A stretch of DNA of 64,000 nt. Source: Moricandia arvensis. Lineage: Eukaryota > Streptophyta > Magnoliopsida > Brassicales > Brassicaceae. Within the stretch, counting starts at the first letter, position 1, and the number at the start of each line of letters is the position of its first letter. The position numbers were made by a program, and so were the translations under genes. Shown one piece after another: positions 46,105-56,167 of this stretch. The notes under the pieces are model-generated. The model had not been told where the DNA came from. It searched no databases and worked only from the letters and a program-made list of their open reading frames with translations. Location of the stretch: contig CAJHQP010002789.1 of NCBI GenBank assembly GCA_905132765.1, positions 1 to 64,000 on the forward strand. Reading direction: 5' to 3'.

Positions 46105-47946
46105 TGAGTAGTGGTAGAGAGAGATGAAAAGTGTGTTATGGATTTGCCATCTCAACAAAGCATATTTGTACAGAGAAAAATGGGAAAGCGAAAGGACAAA
46201 ACAGTAATTGTCATCAAGGCCCAACTAAAGTCTTCTCGGTACAAAAATATAATAAATTATGAAAAATAATAAATTAAAAATAACCTCAGGTTTCTCTTTT
46301 CTTTTATTACACTTTTTATCAAACGTTAAATTTCATAATTTGTTTACTTCAAAGTTTGTTTACAAATATAATGCATCTTCCACGAAAGCCATAAACTTTC
46401 ATTTCTTTTGAAATTTGTTTACTTCAAAGTTTGTTTTACACAATATGATACATCCTCCAAAACTTTCATTTTTTTTTCTTTCATTTGTATTGTGTTCAAT
46501 TATATAACTTTAAGAATTTGTGTTATATATTAGTGAATAGAGATGTATAAAAATAGTACCGAATTCAAAAAATATGAACCAAAATTGAATCCAACCCAAA
46601 AAAAAATATTGATAAATACCAAATAAAGATTTATTTTGTGGTATTTAAGGTTATGGATTTATATGAACCAAATCCAAACTCAAATGGATATTCGAAAAAA
46701 CCCAAAAATCTAAATTTCAGATAATTTTTTTTGTACTAAATCTGAACTTAATCTTAAATAAGTACTGTAAAATACTCTAAAGATTTCATTGAGTATCAAA
46801 AATAAGTATCTATTACACATGTATAATTAATTCAATATACTTACTTAATGTATTCTGGTACATGGTGATTTTCCTTCTTTTATATATTCGAGTTTTTTGA
46901 TTGAATGTATTTTCACTTTGAGTTTATCGGGATACGATGGGGTTTTACATAATTTTTGTGGTTTTACTCGATTCATTGTTGTTACTCTATGACTTTAATT
47001 GTGCGAAAATTACATCATAACCAAAAGAATCATAAACAGAGGGACTTTCTTTTTTTGTATTTGTTTTTTTTTGTCTTTGTTGCTTTCGATCTTTATATGG
47101 TTTCAGATTTAACAAAGTAAAAAACAGATATTTAGAATCGAAAACCCCCATTAATATCTGAAACCTAAAGTTATGTTGGGTTCAACCGGTTTAGAAATGT
47201 TACTAAACTCAGACCAAACCCGATGAAAACCGATATAGAATCTGAACAGAAATTTCGAATGGAATGTTAATAAACAAATCTTTCGAGGCGTTCCAAAAAT
47301 TTATGTATATGATTGTTCTCGATTGCAATAAATCCACATGTCAAATGAACCAACATAGATGCCTATGAGCTAGAAGATCAGAACTCACAATTACGATAGA
47401 TGTCATATTGTCAAAATATTGATGTGGCTTTGCTAAGGGAGAGAGATATATGTGCCTTATGTAAATGATAGTGAGAAATATGTGAAGTGGGGAGTGATGC
47501 TCATTAATTCACGATTAAAGAAACGATTCATCTCATCTTCAACATTTCGGGAGAGGAGGTGATGAGAGTAATCAAGCACTCTATGAAACAATTTACATCT
47601 CTTTGCTTCTTTTCTATTAATTTTTGTTAAACGCAAGTGATGGATTACAGTATGAGATTGACTAGAAATTGAGACAATAATAAAGAAGCATTAGGTCCCG
47701 ACAAACGAGTTTCAAAGAAAACGAAGAAAATGCTACACAAGTGGTAGCAACTCTTTTGTGTGCACCAATTCATATATGAAGAGTTAACATCTAGCATGTT
47801 TGAAAGTTTGCAACCTGAGATAAAATCGACGTTAAACGAAAGAAAAAATTACTATAATGATACACCACAAAGCTGTGTATATATGACTAGCAATACGTAT
47901 ACATTTTCTAAAAATAATACTAGAATGTTGTTTAGACTCCTAATAA
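46105..47946. other. upstream of NADK1 and AT-rich spacer
   Basis: The first ~150 bp may be the old NADK1 promoter. From about 46540 to 47240 words such as GAACCAAATCCAAACTCAAA and CAAACCCGATGAAAACCGA recall the GAACCCGAACC-type repeats of the element at 31315, so a very old copy is possible. Nothing else is recognised; the longest frame (47760-47984) has no known domain. Confidence 0.4.
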
Positions 47947-48419
47947 TTACAAAAAACACCCTTGTTTATTTTGCTCACTATTGATATCAATTTAAATGAT
48001 AAATCCACATCATAATTTTGACATCCACGTCACTAACTAATTGGTTATCAAAGCAATTACACTGGAAAATCAAGCAGTCCGTATCTCCGCGTGATATAAA
48101 AAAGGTCTAATGTCACACTAGAAAAACCATATCACGTATTATCTTCGTGCACACTAATACTCTCGTTTCAAACAAAGTTTCTGAAAATTACTTCGTGCGA
48201 CCGTCGTTAAATCCCTAACTGTCTCCGATTCGAAAATCATCTTCGGTCGACCTCGTTAAACCCGAACTGTCTCCGATATCATCTTCGTCGACATCCGCCT
48301 TCTCTCCGCAAAAGTTTAGAAGTAATCGTATCTACGACATCATCTTCTCTGTATGTTGTGCCTGGAGTTTCGAGTAATCGTATGTTGTGCCTGAGTTTGA
48401 TTTACGACGTGTCTGATTA

Positions 48420-48765
48420 TAGATTATGTGTTACGGAGTTATTGTATTAGTGTGGCTGGAGTTGAGTTTGATTTATGAAGTGGCTTGAGTTATTGATTAT
48501 GATCCGACTGAGTTATTGATTATGTTTGGCTGAGTTATTGATTACTGTGGCTGAGTTATTGATTACTGTAGCTGAGTTATATATTATGTTGTGGGCTGGG
48601 TTATTTATTATTTATGATTTGCTGAGTTATTGATTATGTTTTGACTGAGTTATTGATTATGTTTCGGCTGAGTTTTGTTTCTATTACGAATGCCTTATAT
48701 GGTGGCTGGGTTATTTATTATGTTGTGGCTGAGTTTTATTTCTATTGCGGCTGATTTATCTATAT
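48420..48765. repeat. GGCTGAGTTA array a (MULE-2, 5' region of the ULP1 relic)
   Basis: Copies of GGCTGAGTTATTGATTATG and variants repeat with spacing of about 20-40 bp, all with GGCTGAGTTA on the plus strand. The array ends at the TTTTAGGATCAG acceptor-like sequence before the ATG at 48783, so it may be a 5' UTR intron. Confidence 0.8.
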
Positions 48766-49689
48766 ATGTGTTTTAGGATCAGATGGCTATTTCTGAAGAT
48801 CAAGCACAGGATTATCCTCCACGACTTTACGCTGAAGGGCTTCTAATCTAGAAAATAAAGAGATTAATCACAATTTGCAGATGGGAGATTTCCCTAACGT
48901 CAGAGAAGCAATAGGACGGGATGTGTGGGAGCACATGAGGCAGGGTCCTCTTGGAATTATTGTGAAGCTAGCTGAACGCAAAGCGCTCTGTGGATGTCTG
49001 TAGGACTGTCCACTACATCTACTATGTCGACAGCTCTCGAGTATACATGAAGGAAAGATTTGGGAGTGTAGTTGCGTGATGAACCTATCAGGTTTAGCTT
49101 ACTCGAATTTGCGTGTGAGATCACTGGGATTAAACACAGAGCTCAGTGCAACAGAAAGTTTCCGAAGCATGACCAATACCAAAGCGTTTGGAGGAGTTGA
49201 ATCTGCCGCTTGGGTGCGATGACCCAAGTTAGATGAACTGAGCAGCATTAGAGGTATGTCCGGCATGGAGTTTTGAAAAGCGTAAATGGTTAGGGCTGTT
49301 ACTTCTTCAAGCCATGGGACTTTATGCTTTGCATCATAATTCTAGGATACCGTTTGAAAGTGCAAAACGAGTATTCGACGATGAAGCCATGATGACGTAT
49401 CCATGGGGGCGGACTGCATATGAAGTTCTTGTTGACTTCTATTAAGATGTTGAATCCACAAGGAAGGACATACACCATAAGCGGTCTGAAGGACGTGTTG
49501 TTGGTTTGGGCGTATGAATCTGTCATCTGTTTTGGAGAGCGTTTTGGGAGAGTCGTCAATGAGCAAGAAGTTCCACTTTTTCGATGGGGTGGAAAGCGTA
49601 CACGTTCAAGTTTGATACTGTCATTACTGAGGAGATTAGAAAACATGGCGAGGGTAAGGTGTCAACTGATTATTATTTATTTGTTGGCT

Positions 49690-50015
49690 GGGTTATAAGT
49701 ACTTATGTACTTAAGTGGCTGGGGTTTTGGTATTAGTATTGATGGCTGAGTTAGCATGTATAAAGTGTCTGAGTTATTAGTTGTTTTACGGCTGAGTTAT
49801 TAGTTATTAGTTATTTTACGCTGAGTTATTAGTGTTTTACGGCTTAGTTATTAGTTGTTTACGGCTGAGTTATTAGTTATTAGTTGTTTACGGCTGGAGT
49901 TATTAGTTGTTTACGGCTGAGGTTATTAAGTTATTAGTTGTTTTACGGCTGAGTTATTAGTTGTTTTACGGCTGAGTTATTAGTTGTTTTATGGCTGCGG
50001 TTTCTTGATTTGTAG
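49690..50015. repeat. GGCTGAGTTA array b (intron of the ULP1 relic)
   Basis: Repeats of GGCTGAGTTATTAGTTGTTT fill the gap between the DUF1985-like part and the linker exon. They lie between GGTGTCAACTG and a TTTGTAG acceptor-like site at about 50010-50016. Confidence 0.8.
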
Positions 50016-51489
50016 GTGCGCGTGAGAAAAATGGTATGAAGGACTCCGCTTAGAAGAATGTTTCCTCAGTGGCCGAATGAAGCAGCTGACCGCAACTCGT
50101 TAACTTGAATAACAGATATATGCAGGTCGGTTTGTTAGAGGTTTTTTGGGAACCACAGATGAAACGCAAACAAACAAACCCAAGGTTTTTGGTGTTTCGT
50201 CAAACGCTGAGCCACCCATGAAGAAGCAGAAGAAAGTGAGCAGCTTCCAAGAGGATGAAGCTGCTGTGGAGGGAAAGGGTGCTTACGAGAAGGAAGGTAA
50301 GGCTGATATTGGAGAAAATCCGATAATGCTGAAAATAATGTATAGTCTGGATAGAATTGTCTTCAAAAATAGACAGCCACGAGAAGAACTTCGAAAACTT
50401 CGACGCGCGGTTATCTAGAATCGAGTCCAGTTATACGAACATTCCTGATTTAGTCAGAGTTTGCAGTGGACGAGTACTTCTCTAAAGTTCCCCAACAATC
50501 TTTAACGTTGCCACCGCCACCGCCGCCACCGCCGCCACCCGCACCGCCGAGCTTTTTTCCGCAGCAATCCAGTCAATAGTCCACCTGCTAAGGCCTCTGT
50601 CCCATAGTCCACCTGCTAAGGCCTCCTGTCCATAGTACAACCTGCTAAGAATTTGGAGACACTGTTGATTTCGTTGGTGTTTCTCCTGCAAAGGACCCAG
50701 CCTTAGGACGCGGGCAGAAAATAAGGTTTAAACAAAAAGGAAATGAGGTTAAAGAGAAGGACAAGAGGGCGCTTGAGTTAGGAAAGAAGGTTGTGTCTCC
50801 TAAGAAGAACTTAACGGCTGTAAGTAGGGAAGAAGAGGCTGCGTTAAAGAAGAAGGAGGCGGCTGAAAAAAGGAGAAAAAAAATGGCTGAGACAAAGCAA
50901 CGGAAGGCTGACGAAAAGAAGGCGGCTGAGTTGAAGAAGAAAGAGATGGCTGAGTTACAGAAACCCGTCGGCAAAAAGGACGCGTCGCGGTTTAATAACA
51001 ATAGCTGTACCTCAGCCGAAGCAGATTCAAGCCGATAGTGAGCTTGCGGATATTACTGACGCAATTTCTCGCAACAGAAGACGAAGTGCTTCCGGAGTCT
51101 GATCAGGATGAAGAGGATAGGATCAGATCGAAGAATAAAAACAATATCGAGAGAAAATGTTCGGTGTACTGCAACTGGTCGTCTGCATTGCAACTCTCTG
51201 ATAATGCTCCGTCCAGGCATCAGTTTTTCCTCATATTGGAGACAATGTAACCACGTGCGATTGAGGAATAATTTAATTAACCTTCCACCGGCAATAAGTA
51301 TGATCCTTTAGCACACGGTTGATCCAGAAAAATGGGATAAACTGGTGGAACAACCTTGAAAAACATAAAGGACGCTCCAACTACCACCAACAGCGGTCAT
51401 GCGGGTGTTCCTACAGAGAATCCTCATAACCGAAAGACCGGTGGAAAGACAGTACAAATATGGATGGCTTGATGATGATGTTAATTATT

Positions 51490-51862
51490 CTACATTACCG
51501 GCTGAGTTATAAATTTTATGTGACTTAGTTATGTTTTTGAAGGCTGAGTTAGAAGAAGACTAAGTAAGCTTAGTGGCTTGAGTTTAGGTATAACTATGTG
51601 CCTGAGTTTTAGAATGACGATTGGCTGAGTTTAGACTATGTGTTGAGTTTGTTTGGCTGAGTTTAGTATTACGTTGTGCCTGTTGGTTACGAGGCTGAGT
51701 TTAGTTATACTTATGTGGCTGAGTTTAGTATACGTTGTGCTGAGTTTAGATATACGATGTGGCTGAGTTTGGTATACTGATGTGGCTGAGTTAGTATACG
51801 TGTGGCTGAGTTTAGATGAATACTATGTGGCTGAGTTTAGTTATACGATATAAGACATTAGG
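51490..51862. repeat. GGCTGAGTTTAG array c (intron of the ULP1 relic)
   Basis: Many GTGGCTGAGTTTAGTATACG-like copies with the same orientation as arrays a and b. The third position of the word's tail has drifted (GTTTA rather than GTTA). Confidence 0.75.
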
Positions 51863-52584
51863 ATTTTGTGTTTTTGCGCAGGGCATATTAGTGCGTTCGC
51901 TACGAAGTCCTCATCAAAAGGTCCATGCGGAGATCCCAGCCCATTTGGTCCAAGCGGCATTGGCATTTATTGACAGTTTGGTTCTCGCTTTTTGGTGTTC
52001 GCCGGACTACAAGCAGTCCAAGCTTCAATCCGAATATGATGAAATTCACCCGGTAATGGATATGAAGATTTAATAAACGGTAGGATAGCCCGCCCGACTG
52101 TTGTACAAACTTAAAGTGGTATGAGGGATGGATCATCTATTACGGAGTGCTTCAAACTGGAGGCGATCACTGGGGTGGCGTTTCACGTGGATCTGCTTAA
52201 TGAGAAGATTGACTGCTATGATCCAATCATTGGACAAGTCACAGCCGAAAGTGAAAAGAGAATGCTGATGCATTTAAGCCTCTCACCCAAATGCTACCTA
52301 TTGATGTTGAATCAAAATATTCCTTCCAAACTCAGAAAACAGAGAAAGAAGCAGTTTTCTTTCCGAAGGAGGAAAGGCGATTACATTCCCCAAAACACCC
52401 AAATTGGTGATTGTGGAGTGTATGCATTGAAGTTTGTGGAATGCTTAGCGCTTGGCGTGACGTTTTCTGGGATAAATGATAGGAATATTCAAGGTATACG
52501 GGTGAAGATGGCAGCAGAGATCCTGGATGAAGGAGGAACTGACTTCTATTCCCAGTTTGATTAGCCTTGAACGATTTGTATATT

Positions 52585-52870
52585 TTTGCTAATGGTATAT
52601 TTTATATAACCCAGCCGCAACGTTTCTATAATCAGCCGTCTAGCCTTATATAACTCTGTCATACCACAAACATACCCTAAAATCGAAAAAGTTTAATATA
52701 ACCCAGCCGAAACGTTACTATAATCCAGCCGTCTTGCCTTATATAACTCAGTCATACCACAAACATACCCTAAAATCGAAAAAAGTTTAATATAACCCAG
52801 CCGAAACGTTTCTATAATCCAGCCGTCTTGCCTTATATAACTCAGCCACACCACAAACATACCCTAATAT
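52585..52870. repeat. ~95-bp tandem repeat with CCAGCC words
   Basis: Three copies, starting near 52604, 52696 and 52792, each contain TATAACCCAGCCG, AATCCAGCCGTCTTGCCTTA, CATACCCTAAAATCG and an AACTCAG word. They lie directly after the ULP1 relic, probably in its 3' region. Confidence 0.75.
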
Positions 52871-53099
52871 TGGAAATGTACTTTAAAAAGTTATTATAAA
52901 TTAATATTATCAGTTTTGGATGAATATTTAATCAACACAATGTGTATACTTCATTGAATTTACAAGTTTCGGATTGACCATGATCTTGAGGTATAAGTTG
53001 TCTTACAAATACTTAAAACCTTATGTAACTATATAGGTGTTGAACACACCAAATACAAAGTACCATATAATTTTTTTTTTCAATTGAATTTGTGTAATT

Positions 53100-53215
53100 T
53101 CTTATATTTAACAGTGGTGCCTAAACCATAAACCCTAAACCCTAAATCGTAAACCCCATATACTTAACCCTAAACCTAAAACATAAAATTATCCTAACAC
53201 ATAAAGTCAGCCGTA
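53100..53215. repeat. short telomere-like CCCTAAA stretch
   Basis: AACCATAAACCCTAAACCCT and neighbouring degenerate ACCCTAAACC units resemble the plant telomere repeat. The stretch is too short and imperfect to be a real interstitial telomere. Confidence 0.4.
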
Positions 53216-53371
53216 ACAAGCCAATAACTCAGCCATTGGGCGGGAACTTTAAAATATGTTTGTGCGGAAACTTGAAAATTTTCCAACACAGACCTGGCCC
53301 AGCTCTATATAACGATGTACTAAAGCAACTTTTTCAGAGGAAAAAGTGGGGATTAAGGTTCTAAAGGAAAA

Positions 53372-53845
53372 ATGTCTTCCTCCTGTAACACAATCTCATC
53401 AGGAAATGGAAACCGAGTACGTACGAATGGGGAGAGAGGAATACCAAAACAATGTTGGTGTGGTGCAGCCTCAGAGATATGTACATCCGGATCAGCTAAA
53501 AATCCAGGAAGATTGTACTATTGTTGTGCAAGAGGATATAATAAGGTTAAATTTTGTCCTTATTTGCCATATATTCATTTCGTGCTACTGAGATCTGATT
53601 ATTATATTTAGTGCAAGCAGAGACATTTATTCAAATGGGCTGATGAGTGCTTGGTAGAAGAGGTTGAGGATATGAAGTTAGTAATGAGTGACATGAACAA
53701 AGACTTGACCGATGTCAGGGCTAAATTCGGTCGGTTGGAGAAAGAATTTGAAGGAATCAAGACGGAATCAGAGGGGCGATGTGTAAGGAATGTGGTGGTT
53801 TGTGTGTTCTTTGTGGGCATATTTTGCTATTATTCATTAATGTAG
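53372..53845 (+). CDS. GRF zinc-finger protein with coiled coil and C-terminal membrane segment
   Basis: Two exons, 53372-53545 and 53612-53845, join in phase (AAG/GTTAAA donor; ATATTTAG acceptor) into 135 residues. The GRF-type zinc finger runs from about residue 24 to 72 (IPKQCWCGA, NPGRLYYCC, then CKQRHLFKWADE), with C28, C30, C52 and C59 as likely zinc ligands. A charged helix (EEVEDMKLVMSDMNKDLTDV) suggests a coiled coil. The last ~17 residues (VVVCVFFVGIFCYYSLM) form one hydrophobic segment, so the protein may be tail-anchored. Small GRF proteins of this design are common in plants, often near transposons; their role is unknown, and GRF fingers elsewhere bind nucleic acid. TAACTCAGCC arrays flank the gene, so it travels inside the element. 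No break is visible. Confidence 0.72.
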
Positions 53846-53849
53846 TCTT

Positions 53850-54165
53850 GTATAACTTAGCCTTAAATTTCAATAACTCAGCCTTAAAGTTCAATAACTC
53901 AGCCGTCAATTTGTATAACTCAGCCTTAAATTTCAATAACTCAGCCAGTACGAAATAATAACTCAGCCTTAAATTTCAATAACTCAGCCGTCAATTTGTA
54001 TAACTCAGCCTTAAATTTCAATAACTCAGCCAGTACGGAATAATAACTCAGCCTTAAATTTCAATAACTCAGCCAGTACGAAATAATAACTCAGCCTTAA
54101 ATTTCAATAACTCAGCCTGTAGAGAAATCGGTCACATTATTTAGTTAACTCAGCCACTTTTTATA
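53850..54165. repeat. TAACTCAGCC array d
   Basis: Units such as TAACTCAGCCTTAAATTTCA repeat head to tail about a dozen times, with AGTACGAAATAA inserts recurring every second or third copy. It separates the GRF gene from the convergent F-box gene. Confidence 0.85.
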
Positions 54166-54246
54166 CAGCTGTAATACAACCAAAAGTCTACAAACTAGTT
54201 GAAATTTCAAAGAAAATCAAAATAAAAATAAAATAAAAATACATCT

Positions 54247-54942
54247 TCACCACTTGCTTGTGTCAACAATCAAGCTCATCGGTTCAAAATCACGGAAGAA
54301 CAGCCCAACCTCTTTAATCCAGAAACAACGGTCACACATGTTGTCACCCTTACTGGTACCAATGGTCCACAGGCTGAACCAGTTTCTTTCCACAACAGCA
54401 CAACATTGGCAACTGGTGAACGATGGCATTACAGATGAAATGAACTCCAACTTCTTTGAGCGGAAGTCGTCGCCATGCCACAAACCCCATCCCCATTTCA
54501 CAGATCGCACAAGTTCTCCAACCTTAGCAGCAGATTCCCTTGTAAAATGAGCAAAGTACTCCTCTTCGTTCCAAAAAATTTTCCGAATCATTGCGTATGC
54601 ATACACGGCACGCTCATATCCTGCATCCGCTGCACTCTTCATGAGAGTAAGACCTTCTTCTCGAAGCTCATATGTGAAGAAAAACTGGATACCCTTCATA
54701 TATAGTGTGCTTGGGTTTCCCTCAGCGTAACAAGTTCGGAACAACGAAATAGGCATAGGGGCTTCCCATGGATATGATAGCAAATCAAAAAAATGATATA
54801 CCCTACGCCGCTCTGTTAACGCCTTCATCGACTTGCACGAAGCTCTGAGGTTATACAAATCTTTAATGGAATTACTGGCCACACGTTCAACAACTAACAC
54901 TTGAATTTCTTCAGGCATTTCGAGAATCGGGAAACCTTCCAT
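54247..54942 (-). CDS. F-box-like protein, At2g35280 type
   Basis: A 231-residue open frame without breaks. The N-terminus (LEMPEEIQVLVVERVASNSI, then LYNLRASCKSMKAL) is a short F-box-like motif. The middle (TYELREEGLTLMKSAADAGY) has a Sel1-like helical repeat. The C-terminus has CQCCAVV and DNMCDRCFWIKEVGLFFRDF, a pattern I remember from F-box proteins of the Arabidopsis At2g35280 group. F-box proteins recruit targets to SCF ubiquitin ligases. The frame starts at MEGFP; upstream AT-rich DNA and motif arrays follow. It has no visible intron. It is enclosed by TAACTCAGCC arrays, so it appears to be cargo of MULE-2 rather than a resident gene. Whether it is expressed is unknown. Confidence 0.75.
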   Translation of the reverse strand: MEGFPILEMPEEIQVLVVERVASNSIKDLYNLRASCKSMKALTERRRVYHFFDLLSYPWEAPMPISLFRTCYAEGNPSTLYMKGIQFFFTYELREEGLTLMKSAADAGYERAVYAYAMIRKIFWNEEEYFAHFTRESAAKVGELVRSVKWGWGLWHGDDFRSKKLEFISSVMPSFTSCQCCAVVERNWFSLWTIGTSKGDNMCDRCFWIKEVGLFFRDFEPMSLIVDTSKW

Positions 54943-55084
54943 TTTCTAAGATAATCAGTTTGTGTTGACAAGGGTGAACTGATTGCGTGTTTATGTAAAG
55001 AGTTGAAAAGGGGTCTTCTGTTTTCGAGAAGGCGACCTTTCATGATCCTGGCATGGCATGCAACGTTTCATATTTCTGGAAAAC

Positions 55085-55245
55085 CGTTTATGAATTAAAT
55101 AACTCAGCCGTAAGTTAATGAATAACTCAACCGTAAATTGAGCCGTAAGTTAATGAACTAAATAACCCAGTCGTAGCATGTCAATAACTCAGCCGACATA
55201 ACCGCAACGTTTCGTGTTTTTGGGCGGGAACAAAATAACTCAGTC
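55085..55245. repeat. TAACTCAGCC array e
   Basis: About six copies of AATAACTCAGCCGTAAG-like units, some as CCCAGTCG variants, lie between the F-box gene and the next gene, which point away from each other. Confidence 0.75.
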
Positions 55246-55367
55246 TTAAATGTAACCTAATCTTTACCTTTGGCATTCTAATACCTCTCTATATATAGTC
55301 CTCTTGAAGACAATAACTGGTTCAACCAAAAGTCTACTCGCTTTTCTCTCGTATTATAGAAACAGTT

Positions 55368-55907
55368 ATGTCGGTTGTCCCTGGTTGGTCTCTATCGCTA
55401 GAGAACAATGTCAATGCTATTCTAAGCTCGGCAGATCGGGATAACCTACCCTTTCTGAACCCTGGTTTAGGTGTAAATGTCTCCAAAACCACCGTAGAGT
55501 GGTTTTTATTCTTGCATGACCTATCGGTTGCGATCCCGCCCATTCTTCGAGAAGGGTGGGTTCATGAGTGGCCGACTTACCGTGTCATTCCCGCTCATTT
55601 TAAGGAACGCTGGTTTCTTGAACTCGCTGTAAGTTGTTATGTTTCTAATATTTGACAGCTGTTATGTTTCTAATATTTGTTATGTTATTTGATTTTTTAG
55701 CGTAATAACACTTGGGATCCGAAGCATAGTTACGTAGTTTGGGAGAATTTTAATCGCGTAGGAAGAACGATATTTCGTCATCAAATGCGGGTGTTGAGGA
55801 GGAATTGGGCGCTTGGTGGGCAGAAGCCTGATTGGATGCTAACCAGAGTTTGGCTTGCTCTCGTGGATATGTTTGAAGAATTTGGACCTGATAACTTTGG
55901 GGTTTAG
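55368..55907 (+). CDS. small protein resembling part of plant transposase family 24 (Ptta/En/Spm)
   Basis: Exons 55368-55628 (donor GCT/GTAAGT) and 55701-55907 (acceptor TTTTTTAG) join in phase into 155 residues. The second half (HFKERWFLELA, then RNNTWDPKHSYVVWENFNRV, RVLRRNWALGGQKPDWML) recalls the Transposase_24 pattern of a Trp-Asp-Pro motif, basic helices and a K-P-x-W-x-x-x-x-W ending. The full family is much longer, and no catalytic part is known in this section. The first 60 residues match nothing I recognise. It is probably a gene fragment captured by MULE-2, now an independent small gene, or part of a multi-copy family. The open frame and good splice sites argue for recent constraint. 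Confidence 0.55.
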
Positions 55908-55929
55908 AAAGGTTGCGTTTGATATTTAG

Positions 55930-56115
55930 TTATGTTATTTTGAAAGTCAGCCGTAGCGTTTATGTAACTCAGCCGCTGTAATATTTATAACTCAGTCGTA
56001 AGTAAATTATTAACTAAGCCTTTTATTTAAGGGAAGTTAACTCAGCCTTTTATTAAACTTACACTTTTATTTAACTCAGCCACATATATTAGTAACTCAG
56101 CCTTTTATTTAACAT
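55930..56115. repeat. TAACTCAGCC array f
   Basis: Several TAACTCAGCC words, some degenerate, separate the preceding gene from the convergent MURA-2 stop at 56168. Confidence 0.75.
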
Positions 56116-56167
56116 TAAAATCAATGTCAACTGTATACAACATAGTCTACATATCAATACAACACTT

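Larger units (their letters stand above)
48783..52564 (+). pseudogene. DUF1985/ULP1 gene of MULE-2, decayed
   Basis: It opens MAISEDQAQDYPPRLYAEG at 48783. Broken frames then give NLQMGDFPNVREAIGRDVWE, EPIRFSLLEFACEITGIKHR, and RIPFESAKRVFDDEAMMTYP with WGRTAYEVL, all DUF1985-like. A Lys-rich linker (50146-50418) follows. Next come a CCGCCACC-rich tract (50505-50550) and a Lys/Glu/Ala-rich coiled stretch (KKKEAAEKRRKKMAETKQRK, 50793-51000). The ULP1 domain at 52121-52564 keeps GDHW, a one-base shift, VAFHVDL, IDCYD, then IPQNTQIGDCGVYALKFVEC, including the Gln that MULE-1 lacks. Several frameshifts and stops make it non-functional. It is the counterpart of the intact MULE-1 gene, with similar domain order. 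Confidence 0.75.

Noticed and set aside
53131..53175. Interstitial telomere
   Set aside because: Only two or three CCCTAAA units, degenerate; it could arise by chance in AT/C-rich DNA.
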